This document shows positions 53,423 to 61,685 of a stretch of DNA of 64,000 nucleotides, in pieces. The stretch's first letter is position 1. The number at the start of each line of letters is the position of its first letter. The notes beneath the pieces are model-generated. The model was not told the origin of the DNA and did no database searches. It saw only the letters and a list, made by a program, of their open reading frames with translations. The position numbers and the translations under genes are program-made. This DNA comes from Thermogemmatispora aurantia (lineage in GTDB: Bacteria; Chloroflexota; Ktedonobacteria; Ktedonobacterales; Ktedonobacteraceae): NCBI RefSeq assembly GCF_008974285.1, contig NZ_BKZV01000001.1, forward strand, positions 729,319-793,318. Reading direction: 5' to 3'.

Positions 53423-54237
53423 GGCCAGGTGTTGCTGGTCAGTTTACTCTACGCCAGAGCCAGGATCGTCCGGCGCTTTTTTAGCACTACAGCAAGATAA
53501 CGCCTATCAGGTGAAGACCTCAGCCGATTGTTCCTCCACTATGCCAGGACAATCCGGGTGAGGTCTCTTGGTTTCTTCTCCGCAGTTGCAGTACGCCTTT
53601 AGTGAAGTCCCTGCAGGGGACAGGTCCCACCAGATTTCACTTGCATCTTTACTCTCTATCTGAGAAGCTGTTTCCCCCGCCAGGATCACTGCCAGGGTCC
53701 TCCTTTGGCTGTTCTGGCTTTGGCGCCAGCGCTTTGGCCATCGGGCAATGGCCGCACTCTCCAGCAGGATTAGCAATGACGCCATTGGAGCCCGTATGCG
53801 AGAGCTGCCGTAGAAGATGAGGCGCCGACCGATGGTCATGGCTATGGCCAGGAGAATCGGCAGCCAGAGCTACCAGCGGCCCCAGCCTGAGCAGGACCAG
53901 GGCGAAGACCAGAAGCGGGAAGGAGCGCACCGTGAGGGCGACCGCCAGCGCCTCGGGAGCTGCAGGGAAGCGAATGGCCGGCAGATCATCCTCAATGATC
54001 ACCGGTTGCCAGAGCTTCCCAAAGCGCATAGACAGCAGAAATGAAAGGTTGCTCTCATGACGTTCCACCTAGAGCCAGGCCCTACGCTTGAAATCTTCCT
54101 CGCGCCTCAGCTCGCAAGGGGCTGGGCAAATCGCCGGGCAGCAGGCCGCGGATTGATCCGGGAACTAACGTAACCTGGAGCCGTCAAACTCAGATCGTGA
54201 TAGACCCCCAACAGGACCGTGCGATCGTACCATCACT

Positions 54238-54363
54238 TCATAGAAACGAGCATCGCAGATGGGGAACGTAGGCTACCGCAACCGTCAGGTTATAGATCGC
54301 AGGCACCGCGAAGGCCAGGCTCGCCACAACTATCACAAGGAACAGCACACGCAGCTGTCTCAT
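54238..54363 (-). pseudogene. Short N-terminal membrane-segment frame, probable gene remnant
   Basis: 41 codons from ATG 54363 (GAGGATGG 13 bp upstream) encode a short polar start and one transmembrane helix, RVLFLVIVVASLAFAVP, followed by AIYNLTVAVAYVPHLRCSFL and a stop. The sequence after the stop continues to look partly protein-like in other frames. Either a tiny membrane peptide or the start of a frameshifted gene. Confidence 0.3.
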
Positions 54364-54470
54364 TCAGGTCAAAGAACCATCCTCTCCGGGCATTGCGCGA
54401 GGAGCGCAAGCTCTCCTCGCTTGAGGAACGATGAGCAGGGGAAAGGAGTCACAGGAAGCGAGTACGAAGG

Positions 54471-54500
54471 TTGAACAGTGCTGGCTTCTCCTGCTATAAT
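54471..54500 (+). promoter_or_regulatory. Promoter of the recombinase-like gene
   Basis: TTGAAC at 54471-54476, 18-bp spacer and TATAAT at 54495-54500 with an extended TGC before it. Expected start near 54507, about 47 bp before the ATG. Confidence 0.65.
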
Positions 54501-54553
54501 GAAATACAAAAAGAACAGCTTCAGAGCATGAAACCACCACTGGAGAGCAGCTC

Positions 54554-55573
54554 ATGCACGAGGATAGTCAGAAGAAGCGGCCAACGGAGAGCGTAGCGCA
54601 AGAAGAGCCTGTTGTAGTACAAGCTGGTCTTTTCCCGGGAGCTACGCAGGTCGTCACGCAGCCGGCGGACCCGCGTGAGGTTCCATTTCCCCCTCTGGTG
54701 CGCACTCAGCCTTTGACAGAGCAGTCCAGCTTGGCAGCCTGCGCTTTACCCTATCAGCAGGAGCTGAAGTTGCGGGGAAAATCGAACTATACCGTTACCT
54801 GCTTTCTTTCTGACCTCAAGATGTTCACCGAATTCATGGGGCCAGAGACACCGGTTGGCAGAATCACCAAAGAGGATCTTGTCGACTGGCTCATGAAGTT
54901 GAAATTTGGCAACAAGGATCATACACCGGCCCCCAAGACCATGGCGCGTCGCGTTACCTTTCTCAAGAACTTCTTTTCCTGGCTGGCACGCGAAGGGGTG
55001 ATCCGCGAAGATCCATCGGCGAGCCTCATCCTGGAGCGTCCGCTGCCGCCGCTGCCAGAGCTTCTCTTTGAGGAAGAGATCGAGCGACTGCTCCGAGCGG
55101 CAGCCGAAGATGTCCGCTGTCTCTGTCTGATCTATCTGACGCTGCACGCGGGTCTCAAAAAAGAAGAAATCATGATTCTCAAGCCAGAGCACATTGACCT
55201 CTCCAATCCACAGCAGCCGTTAGTGAGTATTCATTTCCCTCCCTCAACAGGCAAGCAGCACCGCGAGCGCAGCCTGGTCTTGCCGCCCGAGTTTACCGAC
55301 ATTGTGCGAGAATATTTAGGGAAATACCAGCACCAGCCTGGCGAGACCCTCTTTAACTGCACCGATCGCAATCTCAACTATATTTTGGCCCGCGCGGTCA
55401 AGGCAGCCGGAATCAAGAAGCGGGTGACTCTACAACTGTTGCGCGATACCTTTGCCGTCCGCCAGTTGCGGGCTGGGGTCTCTTTTGAGACGCTGCGTGA
55501 GCGGCTGGGTCTCTCTGATGAAGCCTGGCTCGAATCGCGAGAGAAGTATCGGCGCCTGGCCTTCCCCGTCTGA
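54554..55573 (+). CDS. Tyrosine-recombinase-family protein with altered active site
   Basis: 339 aa. After an N-terminal extension of about 50 polar residues comes a SAM-like core-binding domain (LAACALPYQQELKLRGKSNYTVTCFLSDLKMF, broken at Gly) and a XerC/D-type catalytic domain. The active site is poorly kept: Arg I is Lys202 (HAGLKKEEI), the His of HxxR is Gln294, Arg II is present (Arg297, QLLRDTF), the next His is Asp298 and the LGH box is LGLSDEAW; Tyr332 (REKYRRL) remains. Strand cleavage is doubtful, DNA binding likely. No attachment sites or cargo were found around it, so a domesticated role is plausible. It has its own promoter. Confidence 0.82.
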   Translation: MHEDSQKKRPTESVAQEEPVVVQAGLFPGATQVVTQPADPREVPFPPLVRTQPLTEQSSLAACALPYQQELKLRGKSNYTVTCFLSDLKMFTEFMGPETPVGRITKEDLVDWLMKLKFGNKDHTPAPKTMARRVTFLKNFFSWLAREGVIREDPSASLILERPLPPLPELLFEEEIERLLRAAAEDVRCLCLIYLTLHAGLKKEEIMILKPEHIDLSNPQQPLVSIHFPPSTGKQHRERSLVLPPEFTDIVREYLGKYQHQPGETLFNCTDRNLNYILARAVKAAGIKKRVTLQLLRDTFAVRQLRAGVSFETLRERLGLSDEAWLESREKYRRLAFPV

Positions 55574-55771
55574 TTGCTCTTACGACGTCGCCACCGCCCT
55601 ACAGGGACAGTCTCTACCAGACAGATCGAGAGCCACAGGGCAGGGTCGCCCCGAGCCAGCTGCCCAGAGTAGCGAGTCGAGGGCCTTGGTGCAACTGTCT
55701 CTCTCCACTGTCGTCTTTGTCTTCCGCACATGCAAGTGAGGATAGAGATACTCCTTTCTAACCTCGTTGTG

Positions 55772-56347
55772 CTACCACTGGCGCTGCAGTGGAGGAGGCA
55801 TCGGCATTAAGCGACGAGCAGCCTGGCGATCCAGATAGTTATTCAACAGCACGCTATTGATCACCAGTCCCACAATCAGCAAGAGCTTGAAACCGCAGCA
55901 TACCGGCCAGACGATCAAGGAGACCAGTAGGAGTGGCCAGAGAATCACAATGCTGCCGACGAGGAGTAGCACCCCAGGAAGGGTCTCACCGACCATCAGC
56001 CAGCCAATGCCGTAGATATTCAAAAGAAGAGATAACAAAAGCTCGACGATGAGAGGCGCCACCTCCTTTTGAGGCTGAACGACCATCACATTGACCTGCT
56101 GAGGTGAAGAGTAGGGTGTATAGGACAAGGGAGCCTGCTGAGACTGAGGATCAGCATAGGACCCGGGGCTAGAACCTGGCCAGCCGCTGGGGCTATAGTA
56201 CGAAAATGGCTCGCTCGTGCTTCCTGGCGTCTCAGGGCCTCCCGCCGGAGGAGTATAGTCGCCGGAGACCGTGGTCAGCGAGCCGCAGACGGGACAGATC
56301 GCCACATGGTGGGGGCTATCATAGCCACAGCGTTCACAGCGGCTCAT
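55772..56347 (-). CDS. Zinc-ribbon membrane protein
   Basis: 191 aa. An N-terminal zinc ribbon (CERCGY and CPVCGS, residues 4-22) is followed by about 65 Pro/Ser/Tyr/Gln-rich residues and then three or four hydrophobic helices (VAPLIVELLLSLLLNIYGIGWLMVGETLPGVLLLVG split by Gly and GLVINSVLLNNYL). The hydrophobic half resembles small TM2-like modules with short turns. Zinc-ribbon plus membrane architecture is common in Chloroflexota and Firmicutes, function unknown. Convergent with the recombinase gene. Confidence 0.72.
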   Translation of the reverse strand: MSRCERCGYDSPHHVAICPVCGSLTTVSGDYTPPAGGPETPGSTSEPFSYYSPSGWPGSSPGSYADPQSQQAPLSYTPYSSPQQVNVMVVQPQKEVAPLIVELLLSLLLNIYGIGWLMVGETLPGVLLLVGSIVILWPLLLVSLIVWPVCCGFKLLLIVGLVINSVLLNNYLDRQAARRLMPMPPPLQRQW

Positions 56348-56797
56348 AAGACGTAGATGCTCCTTCCTTTGCTATCCTGACTAATTGCCAATGACTCCCC
56401 CTATGATAGCATGGACAACCACTATAGCAATAGTGCTGCTGCTTATTGCCTGTCCCGTCCGCCCCGCATATCAGCAGGAGATGGACTGGCAGAGCCAATG
56501 AGCCTGATGAGATCCAAGCCGTTGTTTTACCTCAGTGATTCTAACAGCAAGAAGCTCAGCACGGTAGTTGTAGCAAACATAGCGCCATCCTTGCCTCCCA
56601 CCAAGACGGTTTCCCAACAGCCTTCTTCAGAGAGTTCGGGCCTTTCTCATCGCCAGCTCATTCTGCCCGAAATAAAGATCTTCAGCCGATCTCTTCTCAT
56701 CCTCATCCATTTTCTCCTACAATGTGACGCCCGAGAGACGGTAGATCTCAGGACATCTCTTCTCGTCGAATGAGGCGCGACTCAGCGAGTGCGGCAA
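56348..56797. other. Gene-free 450 bp
   Basis: Between the zinc-ribbon gene and the comEC 3' end. A 120-codon open frame on the plus strand (56411-56773) is Ser/Leu-rich with no ribosome site or domain; I do not call it a gene. No other signal seen. Confidence 0.45.
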
Positions 56798-59377
56798 TCA
56801 CGGGGCAGCCAGGCCAAAAGACCAACCAGTCGGGCCGATCGGCAATGTGAAGGCAGCTGGCGCTCTGAGCAAAAACCTATGCTTCAAGCCAGAAGGGACA
56901 ATGAAGGACCACTCGCCAGTCCTCACCGCAACGGGCTTTTGCGCCACTGCTGGCGAGCGATGAGTCGTGACATTCACCACCAGTAAGGATGGATGCAGCA
57001 GCTCCAGCAGGCGAGAGAAAGCGGGGGGTGGCTGCTGGCCGGCAGTCAGCGTGGCCAGCACCACATTGTCCTGACCTGTAGAGGATGATCCGACAGCGGT
57101 TAGTAAGCCACTGAGCGCATAGGCGCTCTGCGCTGCCTCCCCCAGGAGCAAGAGGTGCAAACCCGGAGCAACCAGGCGCAGGACCAGAGCGTTATTGCGC
57201 GCCTCATCGCCTCCACGGTGGAGGGGGGATGGAGGCCAGAGCACCTCCAGACGCAGACTTGGCCCTGGAGAGAGTACTTGGCCTTGACGGAGCGTCTGGT
57301 AGGGGACGCCATCTTCCCGGAGGGTACGACGCCAGAGGGCGTAGGCCGTCCCTGGGTGTAGCACACCCCCATCCAGGGCCTGGCCGATCTCAAAGCGCGA
57401 TGCAGCATCCTGGAGGCCTGTTAAATGAGAGAGCAAAGGAGTAGACAGCACCAGCCAGTCAATGCGGCGTTGCCACAAAGGCAGGCGGTGATCCAGTACC
57501 TGAGCGAGGGCCGTCGCATCAGGGCCGCCGTCGATCAAGAGCACGCCCCCACGGGCCATCTGGACCAGCATCGCAGGACCAGTGTTTCCCGAGGGGGACG
57601 CTAACGAGAAGAGCGTCAGCACCAATCCAGCACTCTCCTGGCTCAGCAGCGCACGTAGGCCCGTCGCCAGCAGGAGCAAGAGCGCCAGGGCTACCTGTCC
57701 TCCAAGCAGCAAGCCCCGATAGCGGCCATGCTCCTTCCCCGGTAGTGATCGATTTGTTCCTGTCTGCTTGAGGCCATTTTCAGGGGATGAGACAAACAAC
57801 GACGGACAAGAGCGCCAGCCCAGTCCCAATGCACCAGCCAAAACCGCATAGTAGCCCCAGGCCAGCGGAAGCGAAAGCGGCCAGCCAGCCGTACTCAGCC
57901 AGGCCAACGGGAGTCGAGCGCAGAGAGCCACAGCGCCAATTACATAATGCAGAGGGAACCAGGCGAGCCAGCCCACAACCACGGCCAGAGGAAAGCCCAC
58001 CGCTCCCAGCAGACAGATCGCCACGCCCAGCAAGAGCAACAGCTCCAGCAAAGGAACCGTCAACAAATTAGCCAACGGCGCCACAAACGAAAGCTGAGCA
58101 AAGGTTAGAGCGAAGACCGGCAAGGTTGCTATCTGGGCTGCCAGCGTGACCGCCAGCGACTCCACCAGCAGCGCACCAGCCGGGAAATGCGCCAGCCGCA
58201 GCAGAGGTCGGGTAAAGAGGGGAGCCAGGAGTACAATCCCCCATGTTCCCAGAAACGAGAGCTGGAAACCGCTATCCCAGAGGATAAACGGATCGACAAA
58301 ACTCATCGCCAGAGCAGTCGCCGCCAGAGCAGTATATACATGGTAGTTGCGCCCCAGGCGGGGGGCCAGAACCAGGAGCGCCCCCATGAAACCAGCTCGC
58401 AAGGCCGCTGGCCCTGCACCACTGAGCACCGTATAGGCCGCAATCGTCAGCAGCTGGAGCAGACAGAGCAGCCACAGCCAGCGCTGAGAGCGCCGACGTT
58501 GAGCCGGCAGGAGGCGCCAATCGTCAGGCTTCTGGCGAGCCAGGGGCTGCAGTGGCAGTGCGATCAGTCCGGCGAGTAGCGTCACCTTAAAGCCACTGGG
58601 GACAATCAAATGAGCAGTGCCTGTCACATTGAATAGGGGTGTCAGCGGCTGCAGAGCAGGCGTCCGTAAGCCGAGCAGGATCGCCACCAGCAGCGCAGCC
58701 TCGGGCTGAGGCAAAGCTCTTGCGATCAAAGCCGCCAGCCGGAAGCGGAGCGTATAGAGCAAAGCCAGCAAAGGATTCCCGCCGCGCTGCCTGACCGAGA
58801 GACGAGGGAAGACCATCAACGCCTGCAGATCTGGAGCATCATTGCTGGCTGGTGGCACGAGGTGCCCACGCAGCAGGACTTCATCGCCGTAAGCTGGACC
58901 ATAGGGATCATCGAGCAAGGTGCCGGAAGTGAAGACAGCGATCTCGCCATGCCGCGGCTGCCAGTGTAAGCCACCATCGCTGCTCACCTCGGCCACACTT
59001 ACCGTGAGGCGACGGGCATGCCCCTCCAGAGCAGGAGGGGCACTCACCTCACCGCGAACGACCATCTCGCTGGTCCTTGCAGGGGAATGGAGCAAACTGA
59101 CCACAGCTTGAGGATCATGACGAGGGTCGGCCAGCGCCATATGCCAGGCACCACCAAGCAACGCTGATAGGAAGAGCAAAAGCTCTCCGGCCATCTCCCA
59201 GCGGCGCCAGCCAATAACGGTTGCCAGGACCGTTGCCAGGAGTGGCAGCAGGAGCCAGAGCGAGGGAGGCTGCAGCCAATAGGCAAGTAGTATCCCTGCA
59301 AGCCAGCCCGAGCAGGCGACTATCAGTGGCAGCTTCCGCAACCGTAGCAGAGCTTCTCTCAGGAGCAGCAACGACAT
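56798..59377 (-). CDS. comEC: ComEC/Rec2-type DNA uptake channel protein
   Basis: Membrane channel for single-stranded DNA in natural transformation. 859 aa from ATG 59377 (AGGAAAGAGGGG upstream). Order: three N-terminal helices, an OB-like DUF4131 domain (GEVSAPPALEGHARRLTVSVAEV), the competence domain with many helices (GLRTPALQPLTPLFNVTGTAHLIVPSGFKVTLLAGLIALPL split, and DPFILWDSGFQLSFLGTWGIV), and a C-terminal beta-lactamase-like domain. The last keeps LLIDGGPD but the metal motif HxDxDH is replaced by STPLLSHLTG, so it lacks the nuclease/metal centre. The comEA gene lies 39 bp upstream and is probably co-transcribed. Confidence 0.92.
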   Translation of the reverse strand: MSLLLLREALLRLRKLPLIVACSGWLAGILLAYWLQPPSLWLLLPLLATVLATVIGWRRWEMAGELLLFLSALLGGAWHMALADPRHDPQAVVSLLHSPARTSEMVVRGEVSAPPALEGHARRLTVSVAEVSSDGGLHWQPRHGEIAVFTSGTLLDDPYGPAYGDEVLLRGHLVPPASNDAPDLQALMVFPRLSVRQRGGNPLLALLYTLRFRLAALIARALPQPEAALLVAILLGLRTPALQPLTPLFNVTGTAHLIVPSGFKVTLLAGLIALPLQPLARQKPDDWRLLPAQRRRSQRWLWLLCLLQLLTIAAYTVLSGAGPAALRAGFMGALLVLAPRLGRNYHVYTALAATALAMSFVDPFILWDSGFQLSFLGTWGIVLLAPLFTRPLLRLAHFPAGALLVESLAVTLAAQIATLPVFALTFAQLSFVAPLANLLTVPLLELLLLLGVAICLLGAVGFPLAVVVGWLAWFPLHYVIGAVALCARLPLAWLSTAGWPLSLPLAWGYYAVLAGALGLGWRSCPSLFVSSPENGLKQTGTNRSLPGKEHGRYRGLLLGGQVALALLLLLATGLRALLSQESAGLVLTLFSLASPSGNTGPAMLVQMARGGVLLIDGGPDATALAQVLDHRLPLWQRRIDWLVLSTPLLSHLTGLQDAASRFEIGQALDGGVLHPGTAYALWRRTLREDGVPYQTLRQGQVLSPGPSLRLEVLWPPSPLHRGGDEARNNALVLRLVAPGLHLLLLGEAAQSAYALSGLLTAVGSSSTGQDNVVLATLTAGQQPPPAFSRLLELLHPSLLVVNVTTHRSPAVAQKPVAVRTGEWSFIVPSGLKHRFLLRAPAAFTLPIGPTGWSFGLAAP

Positions 59378-59416
59378 GACAATCCCCTCTTTCCTCACTG
59401 CTCTGCCCTACATCGC

Positions 59417-60280
59417 TCAGATCGTCACCAGATTCTTAATGCGGTCGTAGATCGAGCGACTTACGACCTGGAGAAGCTGATCGACTGCCGTATAGGAACC
59501 ATGCTGGAGACGATAGTTCACAATATTCTGGGCAGTTGTTGCACTGACATGCAATTGCTGGCGCAGCTCATCGACGCTGGCAGTGTTGATATTCACCAGG
59601 GCTGACGAAGAGGCAGCAGGACTGCCGGAGACAGAGCTGGCACCTTCCTGCGCTGAGCCATTGACAGCAATGGGTGGAGGGGCCTCACCAACTCGTGTCA
59701 CATAGATTTCCTCGCCATCGCGGAGTACAGCGGCCAGATTGAGGGCCACCAGATTGGCCTCGGGCAAGGGGCCGCCTGCAGCCTGCAGTAACTGATAGAC
59801 GCGGGCCCCCGCGGGCAGCGTATAGACCCCGGGATGGCGAACAGCTCCGACAATATAAACCTCAATACTGGCAGTGGTACTGGCAGTGGGCGTCAGTGCC
59901 GTGGCCGGAGCACCCGTCGCTGTGGCAGTCACCAGGGGCATCTGACCCTCTACTGAAGCCGGTGTCAGCGCAGTCGCTGTGCCGCCAGATGGAGCTGATA
60001 CCACAGGCGCCTCGGCAGGTGCTGCTTCCTGCCAGAGAAGATAGAGCGTCACCGCCAGCACCACAGAGAGTACCAGCGCCACCGCCCGGAGCACGCGCTG
60101 CCTGACCGTTGGCGGAGCAGCCGGGACAGGCAGCTTCAGTGTCTCAGCCAGCACCAGCTCTTCTTCGCATCGCCCGTAGTTTTCCGCAGCGGGGGTCATA
60201 ACTTCGGAGAATCGCGCATGGCCGTCAAGGCCAATGGGTAGAGTAGGTGAGGAGGATAGGTGTTTGTGGCTATTTTCCAT
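59417..60280 (-). CDS. comEA: ComEA-type DNA receptor with SLBB and helix-hairpin-helix domains
   Basis: Membrane-anchored DNA-binding protein of the competence machinery. 287 aa from ATG 60280 behind AAAGGGTTGGG. A cytoplasmic N-terminus of about 65 residues, one transmembrane helix (about 70-92), an extracellular Thr/Ala-rich linker, an SLBB domain (VEVYIVGAVRHPGVYTLPAGARV to DGEEIYVTRVG) and a C-terminal helix-hairpin-helix pair (VNINTASVDELRQQLHVS, IVNYRLQHGSYTAVDQLLQV). The end lacks the usual Gly of the second hairpin (QVVSRSIYDRIKN). First gene of the comEA-comEC pair; pilus genes are not in the window. Confidence 0.93.
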   Translation of the reverse strand: MENSHKHLSSSPTLPIGLDGHARFSEVMTPAAENYGRCEEELVLAETLKLPVPAAPPTVRQRVLRAVALVLSVVLAVTLYLLWQEAAPAEAPVVSAPSGGTATALTPASVEGQMPLVTATATGAPATALTPTASTTASIEVYIVGAVRHPGVYTLPAGARVYQLLQAAGGPLPEANLVALNLAAVLRDGEEIYVTRVGEAPPPIAVNGSAQEGASSVSGSPAASSSALVNINTASVDELRQQLHVSATTAQNIVNYRLQHGSYTAVDQLLQVVSRSIYDRIKNLVTI

Positions 60281-60615
60281 AGTCCCAACCCTTTCTACGT
60301 ATTCCCTGTGCCCTGAAAATATGGGGGCATAATAACACGGCATTTACTTATCTGTCAATAGCTAAATGCGGCAATCTAATGAAGCAGTGAACAGATTAAA
60401 TAATCAGCTAAGAAGCAAACAGTAAAATAAGAGAGCGGCTGGCCAAGGGGCGGGATTGGCCAGGAAAGCCGGCTGAAACGGCCCCTGGCGGGAAAGGCAA
60501 GCGTCTGATCGGGAACGGCCAGTGAGAGGGGAGGCTACGAGGGAAGGAGCTGCACCAGAGCCTGGCGGTGGCGGTGACATATCCCTGCGGAAATGGTGAC
60601 CCACGTTGACAGATA

Positions 60616-60624
60616 TGGTATAAT
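60616..60624 (+). promoter_or_regulatory. Extended -10 promoter of tRNA-Arg
   Basis: TGGTATAAT (TATAAT at 60619-60624). A TTGACA at 60606-60611 is only 7 bp away and cannot be its -35; GTGACC at 60596-60601 has correct 17-bp spacing but is weak. The mature tRNA begins 15 bp after the hexamer. Confidence 0.55.
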
Positions 60625-60638
60625 CCTCGGTGGAGCAG

Positions 60639-60710
60639 GTCCCCGTAGCTCAGTGGATAGAGCACCGGTCTCCGGAACCGGGCGCGCAGGTTCGATTCCT
60701 GTCGGGGACA
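60639..60710 (+). tRNA. tRNA-Arg (anticodon CCG)
   Basis: Acceptor GTCCCCG with CGGGGAC, anticodon stem CCGGT/ACCGG and loop CTCCGGA (anticodon CCG), T-arm GCAGGTTCGATTCCTGT. Discriminator A; the following bases are CCG, so CCA is not encoded. It reads CGG codons. Flanked by its own promoter and terminator. Confidence 0.94.
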
Positions 60711-60750
60711 CCGGTAGCGATATCCTTTTGTCGGTATCTCCCACCAGAAG

Positions 60751-60797
60751 CCTGCACAGCCTCAAATCAGGAGTCATGGCTGTGCAGGTCTTTTTTT
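60751..60797 (+). terminator. Intrinsic terminator of tRNA-Arg
   Basis: CCTGCACAGCC (60751-60761) pairs perfectly with GGCTGTGCAGG (60778-60788), 16-nt loop, followed by TCTTTTTTT. Confidence 0.82.
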
Positions 60798-60866
60798 GGG
60801 GAGGACGTGATAAAGCGGGTCCTAACCACGTGCAACCGTTCGGTATCCTGTCAGCTCCCGAGCTGA

Positions 60867-60907
60867 AATAAAAAAACCCCTCACCGTCGCCAGAAAACGG
60901 TGAGGGG
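60867..60907 (-). terminator. Intrinsic terminator of hsp20
   Basis: On the minus strand CCCCTCACCGT-type arms (60907-60897 and 60887-60877) form an 11-bp perfect stem with a 9-nt loop, followed by a run of T (complement of the A-run 60867-60876). It lies 68 bp after the hsp20 stop. Confidence 0.82.
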
Positions 60908-60974
60908 TGTGGCCTGTACCGGCTAAGCTCCTGCGATCTCAGTCTGTCTGGGCGTCACAAGCCAGCGTTCAGGC

Positions 60975-61421
60975 TCAGGCGGCCTTGACACGGATCTTCT
61001 TCGGCTTGCTCGCCTCGCCGAAGGGAACGTTCACGGTCAACACACCGTTCTCGTACCTGGCCTCGATCTTCCCGCTATCAATGTCCTTCGGGAAGGTAAT
61101 CGTCCGTGCGAAGCTACCGCTGCGAATCTCCCGCACATGCCACTGACCACGCTGCTCCTCCACCTCCTCGCGCGGCACCTCCGCCTTAAGCGTCAGCGTG
61201 TTGCCGGTGACGTTCACCTCCAGCTGCTCAGGCTTCACGCCAGGGATCTGCGCCTGAACCTGATAGCCATGCTCATTCTCTCGCACATTGATGGGAATGG
61301 TCGCCGAAGCCTCATCCCAGCGCCAGCCAGGCGCCACAAAGCTCTCCTCAAAGAGCCGATCGATAGCATCCCGCAGGCTGATTACCTCGCGGAAAGGATC
61401 GTAGCGGATGATATCGACCAT
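60975..61421 (-). CDS. hsp20: Small heat-shock protein (Hsp20/alpha-crystallin)
   Basis: ATP-independent holdase chaperone of the cytoplasm, 148 aa. N-terminus DIIRYDPFREVISLRDAIDRLFEESF, alpha-crystallin domain from about 45 (IPINVRENEHGYQVQAQIPGVKPEQLEVNV split) to ENGVLTVNVPFGEA, with the A-x-x-x-n-GVL motif as ARYENGVLTV. The C-terminal tail KPKKIRVKAA includes the IxV oligomer-anchoring motif (IRV). AAGGAGGTGGGCGG precedes the ATG on the minus strand. The upstream 264 bp contain a 17-bp near-palindrome and a hairpin, but no CIRCE element. Confidence 0.95.
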   Translation of the reverse strand: MVDIIRYDPFREVISLRDAIDRLFEESFVAPGWRWDEASATIPINVRENEHGYQVQAQIPGVKPEQLEVNVTGNTLTLKAEVPREEVEEQRGQWHVREIRSGSFARTITFPKDIDSGKIEARYENGVLTVNVPFGEASKPKKIRVKAA

Positions 61422-61544
61422 AGCCGCCCACCTCCTTTCGCACGATTGCCAGGCTTATTTTCCCCGCGCTTCGGGTCTTGTGAGCCTCCGCCGCTCTTCA
61501 CGGCTGGCTCCGTCTTTCCTTTCTCCTTCTCCGGATCGTGACGA

Positions 61545-61563
61545 TCGTCTCGTCAAGAGACGA
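61545..61563. promoter_or_regulatory. Hairpin/inverted repeat in the hsp20 upstream region
   Basis: TCGTCTC-GTCAA-GAGACGA, seven perfect pairs with a 5-nt loop, about 125 bp before the hsp20 start. Not a CIRCE sequence. Could be an operator or a leader hairpin. Confidence 0.4.
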
Positions 61564-61652
61564 CCGCCAGCCGTTTCGCTGATCCGTTTGACCTCTCTAT
61601 TGAGAAGCTCCTGCTCATGCCCTCTTTTTGGGGCTTCCACCTTACAAAAACA

Positions 61653-61669
61653 ATGAGATGATTTCATTT
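61653..61669. promoter_or_regulatory. 17-bp near-palindrome between ABC permease and hsp20
   Basis: AATGAGATGATTTCATT: seven of eight symmetric pairs match around a central base. It lies 16 bp beyond the stop of the ABC-2 permease gene and 232 bp before hsp20, in AT-richer DNA than its surroundings. Confidence 0.35.
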
Positions 61670-61685
61670 ATTCCCACAGATAACG

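Larger units (their letters stand above)
53357..54553. other. 1.2 kb without an intact gene, possibly decayed
   Basis: The longest stretch lacking a clear gene. It begins with (GAGT)5 at 53403-53422. On the minus strand there are broken hydrophobic pieces: a 41-codon frame starting at 54363 with a perfect signal-like segment (RVLFLVIVVASLAFAVP) that stops at 54238, and further down a stretch with RSFPLLVFALVLLRLGPLVALAA (around 53850-53930) in another frame. Together they suggest remains of a membrane-protein gene. The right end carries the recombinase promoter (54471-54500). Confidence 0.4.
60281..60974. other. Spacer holding tRNA-Arg and terminators
   Basis: 694 bp: the comEA upstream part (60281-60600) shows nothing definite; the rest carries the tRNA-Arg promoter, gene and terminator and the hsp20 terminator. 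Confidence 0.6.

Noticed and set aside
53649..54068. 139-codon minus-strand frame with a hydrophobic stretch
   Set aside because: No ribosome site and no coherent protein before or after the hydrophobic part; treated as part of a possible gene remnant, not as a gene.
56411..56773. 120-codon frame in the spacer before comEC
   Set aside because: No ribosome site, no recognisable fold, low-complexity Ser/Leu content.
60606..60611. TTGACA as -35 of the tRNA-Arg promoter
   Set aside because: Only 7 bp from TATAAT; spacing excludes it. The extended -10 explains the promoter better.
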